Notes under the pieces: model-generated
Seen by the model: only the letters and a program-made list of their open reading frames with translations
Told to the model about the DNA's origin: nothing
The model's database searches: none
Assembly: GCA_030323885.1 (NCBI GenBank)
Contig: CM059187.1
Span: 87,711,726 to 87,775,725, forward strand
Source: Branchipolynoe longqiensis
Lineage: Eukaryota; Annelida; Polychaeta; Phyllodocida; Polynoidae
Direction of reading: 5' to 3'
Length of the DNA stretch: 64,000 bases
Part shown: in pieces, positions 20,189 through 29,525 of the stretch
Numbering within the stretch: position 1 is the first letter of the stretch
How the letters are laid out: each line of letters begins with the position of its first letter
Program-made: the position numbers and the translations under genes

Positions 20189-22474
20189 CGTGCTCGGACC
20201 TTCAACAAGTATAGCCCCCCGACTACTACGGTCCTTCCAGCATCAATTCGGACCCGTCCCCGCTCCGCTCCGGTCAGGACAGTGGATTGGGAAAGAGACC
20301 CACAAATTGAATTGGGGAGGGATTGCCGGATCGGTGATAATAATCGCAATTCTGAAGTCGTTACTGGCTATAGTCATAATGTTGAATTTCTTTGCAGCAG
20401 TGATCATTCTAAAGATAGCAGTGATTCTAGGACTGTCAACCCTAACCGGACTGAACATCGCAACTTCTCTGATAATGATTGCATGCCATGTCTTGCTCTT
20501 TCAGCGGGGGTCGAGATCTGTGACGGTGCGGGGGGGGTTGAGGTCAGTCTTACTCATGATCGGAGTAAGGTCTTGCGCTGGGAGCAGCCTGAGGGCGCCA
20601 GCAAGGAGGATCGCCTATTTGTAGAGCAGACCGCATCGGGTGGCCTGCTAGTCTACGTTAGCGAAACCAAAGGGGCGCCTCCACAGAGTTTTCAGGTATC
20701 CCGCACCTGTGTGGACGGGATCTGCACTTGTAGCCACTTGATAGCGGGCAAACCGAGCCAATTCAAACCGTGCAGGTGGTTCGCTGAAATATGTCTTCGT
20801 GGCGATTGGGACCCAGATTGGGTTTATCTGTTGATAGGCGTCACTTTTGGTTTTAGGGTGATTAACCCAGGGGTTGAGGTCTCCTATATTCCAGACAAGC
20901 CCAGGAGGAAGGCTAAGTGGGAGCGTGACATAATTAATAAGAAATTCCTCGAGGAGGAACGGGAGGGCCTCATTTCTAGGGTAGATGCCCCCCCTCTCTG
21001 CACGCACGAGGCCTTCGTCGTTCCTAAAGACGATGGCGGAGGTCGGGTTGTTATCGACTGCAGTATGCCTTCGAACGAATCCGTGAACAACTTCACTGAT
21101 GAAGTCCGGACCAAATTCTCATATAAGGGCCTCGATGATGTAACCGAGATGCTCGAGAGGGGTGACTATATGGGGACGATAGACATAAAGGACGCCTATC
21201 GCGCAGTCCCCATCCACCCTGATGACCGCCAGCGTCAAGGCCTTCGCCATGGTGATGAGAACCTCGATTACTTTGTTGATAATCGGTTGAGCATGGGCCT
21301 GTCATCGAGCCCCTTTATCTTTTCCAAGGTTTCGGACTTCATCGTGAGATGCGGTGTTCGCGAAGGCTTGGCCAGAGTCGTAAACTACCTGGATGACTTC
21401 TGTCTAGTCGGGGGGACGCGTTCGGAGGTCCAGGGCGCTCAGAGAACCCTCATCCACATCTTGAGAAGACTGGGGTTTTTTGTTAACTTCAAGAAGGTCA
21501 GTGGTGTCGAGACCAAGGTTAGGTTCCTTGGCATATTCATAGATTCTGTACGCCTCGAGCTTAGCCTTCCTCCGGATAAATTAGAGAGAACATTAGAGAT
21601 CCTCCGCAAACTACGTGGGCGCAGGAAGGCCAGCAGAAAGGAGCTGGAGCAGGTGGGCGGGTTGCTCGCTCACTGTGCCAAGGTCGTCCGGGGCGGGCGG
21701 ACCTTCTCTAGGCGGATCTATGATCTCATGTCTAAACTCAAGCAACCTTTCCATAGAACGAGGCTAGGCACTGGAGTTAGGGAAGACCTCGACTGGTGGT
21801 TGAATTTTGCAAGTAACTTTAACGGGAAAGCCAAGATTCTCGGTAAATTTGCCCCAGTTGTATCCTGTTACAGCGACTCTTCCAAGTGGGGCTTCGGTGC
21901 CCTGCATGGCAGCGATTGGACTGTCGGTGCATACACAGACGCGACGGAAGACATCCTTGACGAGTACGTTGGTCATCACCACTTCCGTCCTCCGGAGGAT
22001 GTCTGGACCGCCCACATCAACGTGCAGGAGATGTGGGCGGTCTACGCATCCTGCGTCCGTTGGAGTTCGGGCTGGGGCGATACTGCGGTCATTTTCGTCA
22101 CCGATAGCTCTGTTGTGCAGGCAGCCCTTAATACTGGCAGGTCTAGGAGTGCCGAAATCATGCACTTCTTGCGCAGAATATTTTGGTTCTCGGTTCAATA
22201 CAATTTTACCTTTACTTCTGTTTATATACGTAGTGCTGTTAATGTAGTATGTGATGCCTTAAGTAGACTGTGTGACAAGGATAGTGCCGCTAGAATCAGG
22301 AGTGTCGATGGTGCCAGAATGCTCTGTTGCAGCGACACTTTTGACCAATCACTCGTCTCTTTCAGTGAGGGCAGCCCTGAGAGCCGAGCAGCAGCAGTAC
22401 CAGCATCAAGCATACGCTCAAAACTCAACAATAGCGAGGGCCACGCAAATCAAGAAATATTTAAGATATGCTGA
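20189..22474 (+). CDS. YR retrotransposon reverse transcriptase-RNase H
   Basis: Makes cDNA from the element RNA and removes the template strand. It lies in the same frame as Gag, open from the codon after the UGA; the first in-frame ATG is only at 20,483. Counting residues from 20,282: RT motifs include FVVPKDDGGGRVVIDC (245-260), DIKDAYRAVPIHP (catalytic D301), LSMGLSSSPFIFSK, and YLDD at 369-372. RNase H follows with YSDSSKWGFG (D532), NVQEMWAVYA (E583), FVTDSSVV (D608) and VVCDALSRL (D658), a complete acidic tetrad. No methyltransferase or aspartic protease is seen. Likely expression is UGA readthrough from Gag; initiation at 20,483 is the alternative and would still keep the RT core. Confidence 0.93.
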   Translation, partial: RARTFNKYSPPTTTVLPASIRTRPRSAPVRTVDWERDPQIELGRDCRIGDNNRNSEVVTGYSHNVEFLCSSDHSKDSSDSRTVNPNRTEHRNFSDNDCMPCLALSAGVEICDGAGGVEVSLTHDRSKVLRWEQPEGASKEDRLFVEQTASGGLLVYVSETKGAPPQSFQVSRTCVDGICTCSHLIAGKPSQFKPCRWFAEICLRGDWDPDWVYLLIGVTFGFRVINPGVEVSYIPDKPRRKAKWERDIINKKFLEEEREGLISRVDAPPLCTHEAFVVPKDDGGGRVVIDCSMPSNESVNNFTDEVRTKFSYKGLDDVTEMLERGDYMGTIDIKDAYRAVPIHPDDRQRQGLRHGDENLDYFVDNRLSMGLSSSPFIFSKVSDFIVRCGVREGLARVVNYLDDFCLVGGTRSEVQGAQRTLIHILRRLGFFVNFKKVSGVETKVRFLGIFIDSVRLELSLPPDKLERTLEILRKLRGRRKASRKELEQVGGLLAHCAKVVRGGRTFSRRIYDLMSKLKQPFHRTRLGTGVREDLDWWLNFASNFNGKAKILGKFAPVVSCYSDSSKWGFGALHGSDWTVGAYTDATEDILDEYVGHHHFRPPEDVWTAHINVQEMWAVYASCVRWSSGWGDTAVIFVTDSSVVQAALNTGRSRSAEIMHFLRRIFWFSVQYNFTFTSVYIRSAVNVVCDALSRLCDKDSAARIRSVDGARMLCCSDTFDQSLVSFSEGSPESRAAAVPASSIRSKLNNSEGHANQEIFKIC

Positions 22475-23351
22475 GCTTTTCCATTCTTCTAGGTCCCCCA
22501 TACCATGCTCCGAGGAGCAGGTGGCCCTATATGCCGCCTGGTTGGCAAGGGACCTCAAGTATGTATCGGTCATCAACTACCTCAGCGGCCTAAATTACTT
22601 CCTTAAGCAAAACGGCGAAAGGCCTATAGACTATACAAACTTTGTCCTATCTTCCACGCTCAAAGGTATTCGTAGAGCTAAGTCTGATATCCCGAGGCGC
22701 GCTATGCCCCTCCTTCCCCATATGCTTCGCAAGATCTTCGCCTTGTTAACTAATAACCCCGGCCACGTCGCCTGGCGCGCAGCAGTCCTCTGCTCATTCC
22801 GAGGGCTGTTGCGTAAGTCCCAGGTCACCTTGTCGGATTCCTCCTTATTGAGATCAGACTTCCAGTTTTATGACTGGGGGCTGGTTTTGACTGTCCGCCG
22901 CTCCAAGACGATCCAGTTTAGCGAAAGGGTCCTCGAGATCCCTATATCTAGGTGTCTTGATACTGACATGTGTGCGGTTTATTGGACCGAGCGGCATTTC
23001 AGCCAGATTGCCGCCAAACCATCTCAGGCAGCCTTCCGCATTCCATGCGGCGGCGGGAGTTCCGCCCCCTTCCCCTACTCGGCCTATCAGGAGACCCTAA
23101 AGATTTTCTCAGCCAGGGCGGGGCTCGATGCCGCCTCCCTCTCGTCCCACTCACTTAGGAGGGGGGGTTGCACCTTCCTTTCCATGTGCGGAGCCACCAT
23201 AGAGGAGCTGAAGGTCCGGGGCGACTGGGCGTCCGAAACTGTCTATTCATACCTCAAGACACCGCTCGGCACAAGGATTGTGAACGACATGAGGGTCGGG
23301 GTGGCGCTATGTTCGAGTCAGGCTGGCGTTGGGTTGGGGGGAGACGCTTAG
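22308..23351 (+). CDS. YR retrotransposon tyrosine recombinase
   Basis: The integrase of the element; it should insert a circular DNA by site-specific strand exchange. The open frame starts at 22,263 and the first ATG is 22,308 (347 residues). It overlaps the end of RT-RNase H by about 167 bases in another frame. Numbering from 22,272: the box I arginine is probably R181 (FRGLLRKSQV), the beta-hairpin lysine K212 (RRSKTIQF), box II H293 and R296 (SHSLRRGG), W319 at the position often held by His/Trp (RGDWASETVY), and nucleophile Y327 (VYSYLK). All catalytic positions are present. An SAM-like N-terminal core-binding region with 'ISYLSGL'-type residues (INYLSGLNYF, 101-110) precedes them. Expression may use reinitiation, a frameshift or a separate RNA. 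Confidence 0.92.
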   Translation: MVPECSVAATLLTNHSSLSVRAALRAEQQQYQHQAYAQNSTIARATQIKKYLRYAELFHSSRSPIPCSEEQVALYAAWLARDLKYVSVINYLSGLNYFLKQNGERPIDYTNFVLSSTLKGIRRAKSDIPRRAMPLLPHMLRKIFALLTNNPGHVAWRAAVLCSFRGLLRKSQVTLSDSSLLRSDFQFYDWGLVLTVRRSKTIQFSERVLEIPISRCLDTDMCAVYWTERHFSQIAAKPSQAAFRIPCGGGSSAPFPYSAYQETLKIFSARAGLDAASLSSHSLRRGGCTFLSMCGATIEELKVRGDWASETVYSYLKTPLGTRIVNDMRVGVALCSSQAGVGLGGDA

Positions 23352-23362
23352 GCGTCTCCTTG

Positions 23363-23447
23363 GCCTATATTTTGCTGCCCTGACGCAAATAAAGTCTCCT
23401 ACCCATCACCGCTCTTGTCTCTCTCCTTGCCGTAGCCCAACTTTATA
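23363..23447 (+). repeat. YR element repeat B1
   Basis: Starts GCCTATATTTTGCTGCCCTG and ends CCCAACTTTA. It is repeated identically, as far as I can see, at 23,678-23,762 (offset 315). It begins just after the recombinase stop. Confidence 0.92.
23388..23393 (+). terminator. Poly(A) signal in B1
   Basis: AATAAA 37 bases after the recombinase stop, followed by T/C-rich sequence. It would end the genomic transcript in B1 or A2. Confidence 0.5.
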
Positions 23448-23653
23448 GAGAGTATAATGTATTATACGTATATAAAAGGGGCGGAGCTCTCGCTGGTTTA
23501 TCTGTAATATTATTACGATATTATTCTGTTATTTATATTGTCCAATCGCTGACTTGCCCGGATTTGCCCCGGTTCTGGCTACCCCAGCGCCACCACCTGT
23601 GGGTTCCTGGCACTACTTGCCCGGGCTGTCAGTCTCTCTCCTGCCTCTGAAAA
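23444..23653 (+). repeat. YR element repeat A2
   Basis: Second copy of A, overlapping the end of B1 by the shared TTTA/TATA bases. It carries a second TATA box. It may direct transcription into right-flanking DNA. Confidence 0.92.
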
Positions 23654-23677
23654 ATTTTGTTTTCTTTTTTACCGGTA

Positions 23678-23762
23678 GCCTATATTTTGCTGCCCTGACG
23701 CAAATAAAGTCTCCTACCCATCACCGCTCTTGTCTCTCTCCTTGCCGTAGCCCAACTTTATA
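23678..23762 (+). repeat. YR element repeat B2
   Basis: Second copy of B, the right end of the element. A 24-bp T-rich spacer separates it from A2. It contains a second AATAAA at 23,703-23,708. Confidence 0.92.
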
Positions 23763-23784
23763 TATATATATATATATATTATGC

Positions 23785-23898
23785 AGCAACAATTGTTTAA
23801 TAGGTGCATTAGTATTTAAGTTGAAACTGTAGGATCAAATCTAGCTAGTCGTTTTAGTTTGTTTAATTCTATTTCTTCTTCGGACTATGTAGCTTCAA
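23785..23898 (-). mobile_element. MITE-M fragment
   Basis: Right part of a MITE-M copy in reverse orientation: TATGCAGCAACAATTG, 'aggtgcattagtatttaagt', then TTCGGACTATGTAGCTTCAA. The left part is not found next to the YR element. Confidence 0.55.
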
Positions 23899-24116
23899 AG
23901 CCGGCAGTGACTGGCGAGGAATCAAGGGATTAAAGGCAATTTAGCAGTGAAAACGACCATCTTAAGCAATTCCATACAAATAATGTTAGCGTTGTATGAT
24001 AACCGAAAGCAAAAACAAGGCGCTTCACTCTTCCTCCTTATAATATTGGCCGAATGAATACAATGTTTCTTAAATCTTGTACCTATCTATGACATTCTCA
24101 ATAGTTGATTAACAAC

Positions 24117-24455
24117 CATCTGAGAGGTTGCAGTGGGTGACTTGGGAGAGCATGGGCCTCACATGTGGAAAGTCAGGAGTTGCGTATCCCAGTCGAGTCA
24201 AACCAATGACTTAAAAATTGATACTTGTCACTTCCTAGCTTTGCGCTTGGCATTAATGCTAATAATAGGATAGGGCAAGGTTAGCTCAGGATAGTGTGAC
24301 TGAGTGGGCTATCGGGTTATGGTGCCAGCGGCCTGATTTCCCAGTGGGGTAGCACTATAACATCACCATGTGTGCCTACTATCACAAGTCGGTACCCGTC
24401 CTGATATGACCTTAGATGTTGCCAGGACGTAAAACTCCAACAACCAACCAATCTG
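24117..24455 (+). repeat. SINE-A copy
   Basis: Nearly full-length with a damaged head (CAGTGGGTGACTTGGGAGAG, TTGCGTATCCCAGTCGAGTC) and a well-preserved body: 'caaaccaatgacttaaaaat', 'taataataggatagggcaag', 'gactgagtgggctatcgggt', 'gtcggtacccgtcctgatat' and a CCAACAACCAACC tail. Confidence 0.8.
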
Positions 24456-24960
24456 CAGTCAATCCCTTATATCGCCTAGTATCAACCAGACTTTGCAACC
24501 ACCCTTAAAAAAAGAAAAGAAATGCCAACAACTAATCAACAACAACAAAGGTGGATCCACTCAATAAGCCTATTATTGCATGAACCACATAGTTTATTGC
24601 TTTTAAGCCACACCATGCCTCAGTGAATAGCTGGGTGGCGGTGGTCTCTGGTGCAGCTGCAGATAATTTAATAAAAGATAACAGAAACAACCCAGGTTTC
24701 GATACCAAATGGCGATGATGGTGCATTTACGCTCTGCAAATGCATTGTGTAACACGCAAAAGCCACACGCAACACAACATTCATCAGAGGCTGTCGTGAG
24801 TCAGGCACCCTGGCCTCTTCCTAAATACGCAGTGCGCATGCTCGCGCATAGCAAATGGCACATTCATGCACAGGAAAGCGCAGTCCATAGAACTGGTGAC
24901 GCGCCAGTGCCTGCTGCTTTCTGATACACAGCGGGAACCCATGTCGTCATGGTGAGTAAA
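24456..24960. other. no gene seen
   Basis: Unassigned. An NRF1-like TGCGCATGC near 24,834 stands alone; no gene is visible around it. Confidence 0.35.
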
Positions 24961-24962
24961 AG

Positions 24963-25905
24963 CTAGGATTCCATGTATGCGGTATGCGGTATGTGGTATG
25001 TGGTATGCAAATGTGACATGACATGGACAACAAGAAATACCATAGCTTTAAAGCTAAGATTCTATATATGCGGTATGCGGTATGCGGTATGCGGTATGCG
25101 GTATGCGGTATGCGGTATGCGGTATGCGGTATGCGGTATGCGGTATGCGGTATGCGAATGTGACATGAAATGCAAAACAAGTAAATGCCATAGCTTTAAA
25201 ACTACGATTCCATATACGTGGTATGCTGATGCAAATGCGAATGCGACAACAAAATGGAAAATCATATAAACGAACAGTAGTTCGGTTGCTATTTGCTAAT
25301 GCGGCTGTGGCTGCGAATGCGAATGCGAATACAAATGCGAATGTGAATGCCTGGATGGCAAAGTGGATCATTCAATGGACCGATCGGTGCAAATGCTAAT
25401 GCGAATGCGAACGTGAATGCGAATCCAAATGCAAATGGCATGCTGCATATCGCGTATATGGAATCTTAGCTTGATTCCATATGTCCGACTGGGAATGTGA
25501 TTTGTGTAGATAGCAAACTGGATCGCTCCACATAGCAGTTGATGCGAATGAGAACCAAGTGTGGCTTTTCCAACACAAACAGTGACAAAGTTGCCACACT
25601 CCACATCACATACAACATATATGGAATCCTAGCTTAAGGTTAAGATTCCATATACATGGTATGTGGCATCACATTCGGATTTGCATTCACATTTGCACCT
25701 ATCAGTCCATTGAGCGATCCATTTTGCCATCCACGCATTCGCATTCGCATTCGCATTCGCATTCACATTCGCATTCGCATTCGCATTCACATTCGCATTC
25801 GCATTCGCATTCGCAACCAGACATATGGAAGCACCAGTGTGCGTTTACATGCTTTTCCAGATTTAGTCGCATTCGCATACCACATACCAGGTATATGGAA
25901 CCTTT
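24963..25905. mobile_element. Composite of GATTCCATATA inverted-repeat units
   Basis: The terminus GATTCCATATAYGTGGTATG or a close variant occurs on the plus strand at about 24,968, 25,060, 25,207 and 25,644. Its complement occurs at about 25,455, 25,615 and 25,885. Between them are arrays of GGTATGC (25,068-25,155), GAATGC (25,235-25,345 and 25,395-25,440) and the complement GCATTC (25,735-25,815). This looks like several short inverted-repeat elements nested in or joined to one another, each filled with short reiterated words. No coding capacity. Confidence 0.6.
25068..25155 (+). repeat. (GGTATGC)n heptamer array
   Basis: About twelve uninterrupted copies of GGTATGC inside the composite element. 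Confidence 0.9.
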
Positions 25906-25915
25906 GCTTTGTTAA

Positions 25916-26767
25916 GGCCCTGTCACATTACGACGCTTCTGCCGGCGCGCCGGCAACGCGCAAAATATTTGCAACCCGTCGAGAAACGTCGAACTTTTCG
26001 GCGCTTTGGGAGAAAGTTTGACACGGCGCAGCGTGTTAGTGGCGTGTTGGAGGCGCGTTATTGGCGCGTTATTGGCGCGTTATTGGCGCGTTATTGGCGC
26101 GTTAGTAGCGTGTTATTGGCGCGTTGTCGGCGCCCTGGTGGCGCGCTATCGGCGCGTTTACAGCGTGGAGGGAGCGCGTTGGTATCGTGTTAGTATTGCG
26201 TCAACCCGTACATACCCGCCAGCAACACGTTAGGACGCGCCCGCAGCGCGTCCACAGCGCGTCCACAGCGCGCGGCCAACGCATCCAGGCGCGCCGGCAA
26301 CACGTCCAACGCGCCGAGAAACGCTGGAGCAACGCCAATGGCATGCCCACAACACGTCGATGGGACGTTCCCGACGCGCCGACGGAACGCTCCCATTTTT
26401 GGGGAAAAAGAGCCAACGTTAACCAACATTGATCAACGTCCTGCCAGCGTTCCGCCGGCGCGCCGCCAACGCGTGTCGACGTGTTGCTAACGCGTCCGTA
26501 ACGCGCCCTCCAACCCGTTGGCGCGCGTCGCCGCGCGTCCAAAGTTTTGTGCATGCACAAAACCTCGACGCGCCGCGCCGCGCACCGACGCGCGCCGACG
26601 TTTCCATTCACTACGTTGCTATGTACCGACGCGCCGGTAACGCGCCGGTAACGCGCCGGCAACGCGCCGGCAACGTACCGGACGTGTACCGACGTTTTGA
26701 ACAAAAACCAGACCCGTCGGCACGCGTCGAAGCGCGTTGGTGAGAAACGTTGTAGTGTGACAGGGCC
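25916..26767. mobile_element. GTCACA inverted-repeat element 3
   Basis: Left end TTAA|GGCCCTGTCACATTACGAC; right end GTTGTAGTGTGACAGGGCC|TTTA. The flanks suggest a TTAA duplication with one change. The left half reiterates GGCGCGTTATT-type words (26,040-26,110); the right half reiterates their relatives in the opposite sense (AACGCGCCGGC). Near the centre-right, 26,544-26,563 is the perfect palindrome GTTTTGTGCATGCACAAAAC. No protein is credible. Confidence 0.75.
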
Positions 26768-26771
26768 TTTA

Positions 26772-27214
26772 GCCTGCATGGCCGACACCATCAGCCTTGG
26801 GCAGTGAGTAGTATATAAACAGTGGCGTCGGCTTCTGGCTATCTGGTTGGCAGGAAGGAGTGCATCCACGATAAGGAACCAGAGGTCCCGCGTCCCCCAG
26901 CACCACGTGACTTGACAATCTCACGCAGCTGTCACGTAACAAGGGCCAGCTGCAGGTCACTGTGGTCATGTAGCTGTCTTCTCAATGTGTTGAACCTAGG
27001 TTCAATCCCCATAGAATGAGGGCGACGTGTATAACACTGTGTAAGGGTTGGGTGATGATTTTCGCGTCAAATTGAGAAAAGCCCCGAGGCGCCATCTAGT
27101 GTAGTGCACAGGAACCTCTAAACCCGACGCATGGGTGGCTAGTGTCTTCCTGGCTTCTCATGCCCTACACTGACTGGGTCACACGGAAGTCAACCGGAAG
27201 TCACCCGTTGTCGT
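26772..27214. other. no gene seen
   Basis: Unassigned. GGTTCAATCCCC near 27,000 resembles a B box, so a tRNA-derived fragment may lie here. Confidence 0.3.
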
Positions 27215-27465
27215 CTGCTCATTGCTCCGTAGCAATTACAGAAGCAGCTGTGGTTTGGGGTTTTCCGTTCTAACAGCACCCGAGGCAGAACAACGCCCAC
27301 CGATGTAGCCCCCGCAGGCACCATCGCGTGATATCCCACTCAGTCAACACTATCCTGACACTGAGCCAACCAGTGCTAGTAATGCCGTACACATCGCACA
27401 GAGTCAGTTTCATAAGTCCCCAGTTTGACTCTACCGGTGATCCAAATTGAGGAAATGGAGAAACA
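27215..27465 (-). repeat. SINE-A fragment
   Basis: Minus-strand body words: 'gatatcccactcagtcaaca', 'cctgacactgagccaaccag', 'agtttgactctaccggtgat'. The middle is rearranged and the tail is diverged. Confidence 0.6.
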
Positions 27466-27529
27466 AATAATCACCTGCACCCATCCATCCACCACTGAAC
27501 AAAAGTCCAAGAAAAACCGCACACTAAAC

Positions 27530-28360
27530 TAAAGCACACCGATATAACGTGCTGGGGTCTGACTCGGCGTGCTGTAACGTGTAAGTGGCGTGTTTGGGAC
27601 CAGCCCCGTCTGCCAGCCCGGCGTGCAGAGTCACGTGATTGCTGGGAACACGGAGGGATGTGTGTGTCGGGGGGAGCGGGGCGGGGGGAGGTGAGGGGGG
27701 GGGGTTAGTAGGGGGTAACACTAACAGTAGCAGATCGAAGTCTTCCTTGGAACACACACGCATACAGCAGCCACTCACCCGCCCATACCCGGCAGGCCAA
27801 GCCAGAGCTGTCTCGACACGAGCCCACCTCACTAAACATTTTGTTGTCATTGTAATTATAGTTTATTAATTGAATAAAGTCGTTTGTCAGCGCCGTGGCA
27901 CTGGTATTCCAGCCATGTGATATTACAGTTATTTACAATATATGTAAATAAATACAATATATGTAGTCTGACATTGGCATCAGCAGCTAGCTGAAATCAG
28001 CTGAAATAACCTGATAACAATATTAATCATTCCAAAACTTCCATATGGTATAAGAAAACAATTCACCTATAACTATGAGATTAACCTGTAACCCATCAGG
28101 CAAAATTACCTCTTACCGTCTGCCAATATTATAGACAATGCGCTGAAATGTGGGAAATCACCAGCTGTTGTAGTACTTCACTGAGTGCAGTGATTATCAA
28201 GTTTAGACAAACATGGTTCTGTGATTGCGCACGGTGTGATTGTGTTTGTTAGGTCATTTGTGAATGAAATGCAGACCTGGTAAAGTAAAGTTTGTTGGCC
28301 TAACAAATCACACACTGCGCACTAGGTAATGTAATTATTATGTACAAATCAATAGAGGGT
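27530..28360. other. no gene seen
   Basis: A G-rich patch (27,655-27,715) followed by ordinary AT-rich DNA. AATAAA at about 27,873 is not linked to any gene. Confidence 0.35.
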
Positions 28361-28366
28361 ACTTAA

Positions 28367-29011
28367 GGCCCAGTCACACCTTACCGGATTGGGGAAACGG
28401 AAAGAAACCGGACCTAGACCGGTTTCAATACATCAATGTCCGGTTTCAATATGGTCAGCATCCAGTGTTTCCGTTCTGTGTCTGGTGGTGTCCGGCATGT
28501 ATGGTGGCAAGTTTTGGACATGCACAAAACTTGGAATGGATGCCGCCGGACTGACGTCTACGGTTGTTGTCCGGTTTAAGGTCGTTTAGTCCATTTTGTC
28601 AGGTTCATGTCCGGTACCCACCCGTAATGTCTCCAGTTAGCTTCCTGAATAGTCCATTGACGGGAACCTGACTGGACATAATGGAGTTAAACCAGAGAGC
28701 TATGGGGAGACCTATCGGTTCATCCGTTTGACATTCAGTTTTCACCCGTCGGTTCACCGTTGCTTGTCCGGTACAGCGTTCATTACATACATTGCTATCC
28801 AGTGTCGTCCGCCTATTGTCTGTTGGCTATTCATTCATGTACGTTCCATGTCTGTTTAAGCTTCATTTCGTCCAGCAGCCTTGACCCGATAGCGCAACAT
28901 TTCGACACATTTCGATACATTTTGATACTTATCATGCCCGAACACCACCGGACTAGAACATTCTTTGTCCGGTTATGTCCGTTGCTCAATCCGGTAAGGT
29001 GTGACTGGCAC
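28367..29011. mobile_element. GTCACA inverted-repeat element 2
   Basis: Left end TTAA|GGCCCAGTCACACCTTACC; right end GGTAAGGTGTGACTGGCAC|TTTA. It is a close relative of the element at 5,995, with the same CCGGT/ACCGG interior vocabulary and a palindrome GTTTTGGACATGCACAAAAC at 28,511-28,530. Non-coding. Confidence 0.78.
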
Positions 29012-29133
29012 TTTACAGTTGCGCGTTTGAGAATAGAGTTTAAAGGTCAGATAATATGAAGTGGAACAATCCGAACAGTGGTGCATGTACAATTAAATAT
29101 ATTTCTTGATATATTATGTACATATGTACATGT

Positions 29134-29256
29134 GTGCAACCGGACGCAGTGACCGAATAGGTAGAGTGCAGGCTTCTAGTAATCGGGAGTTCGAATCCCA
29201 GCCGAGTCAAACCAATCACTTACAAAAATTGACACTTGGGGCTACCTAGCCTGGTC
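29134..29256 (+). repeat. SINE-A head, plus strand
   Basis: Well-preserved head: GCAGTGACCGAATAGGTAGA, B box GGAGTTCGAATCCC, then 'cgagtcaaaccaatcactta'. It stops where the next SINE begins. Confidence 0.8.
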
Positions 29257-29525
29257 CTCATGGCGACTTTATAGTTCTGCCCCACTGGGAAATCAGACTG
29301 CTCCTGCCGCCCATGCCGCCACCATGGCCCGATTTCCCATTCAATCACATTATCCTGATACGGAGGTACGCCTTCTTGCCCTATCATAACAATGCGAGCG
29401 CCTGGCTAGGGAGCAACAAGTATCAATGTTCTAAGTCATCGGTTTGACTCGACCGGGAATCGAACTCCCGACCATCCAGACGAGAAGCCTGCGCTTTACC
29501 GATTCGGCAACTACGCCCGGTAGGC
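29257..29525 (-). repeat. SINE-A copy, minus strand
   Basis: Body and head in reverse: 'catggcgactttatagttct', 'gactcgaccgggaatcgaac' (complement of the B box), 'ctttaccgattcggcaacta'. Together with the preceding head it forms an inverted pair. Confidence 0.85.

Larger units (their letters stand above)
18451..23762 (+). mobile_element. Ngaro/PAT-type YR retrotransposon, apparently intact
   Basis: A 5.3-kb tyrosine-recombinase retrotransposon. The order is A1 (18,451-18,660), Gag, RT-RNase H, tyrosine recombinase, B1 (23,363-23,447), A2 (23,444-23,653), B2 (23,678-23,762). Split direct repeats of this A1...B1-A2-B2 form are known for Ngaro, PAT and kangaroo elements. DIRS1-type elements have inverted repeats instead, and most carry a DNA methyltransferase domain, not seen here. 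The A copies differ at 2 of 210 positions. All three proteins are open apart from one UGA between Gag and RT. Both facts suggest a recent insertion. No target-site duplication is seen, as expected for recombinase-mediated integration. Confidence 0.92.

Noticed and set aside
20148..20624. 158-codon hydrophobic frame overlapping the Gag-RT junction
   Set aside because: It starts with GTG rather than ATG, overlaps the better supported Gag-RT frame, and has no family resemblance.
18451..23762. DIRS1-type or LTR retrotransposon
   Set aside because: Terminal repeats are split and direct rather than inverted or simple LTRs; integration is by a tyrosine recombinase and no methyltransferase or DDE integrase is present.
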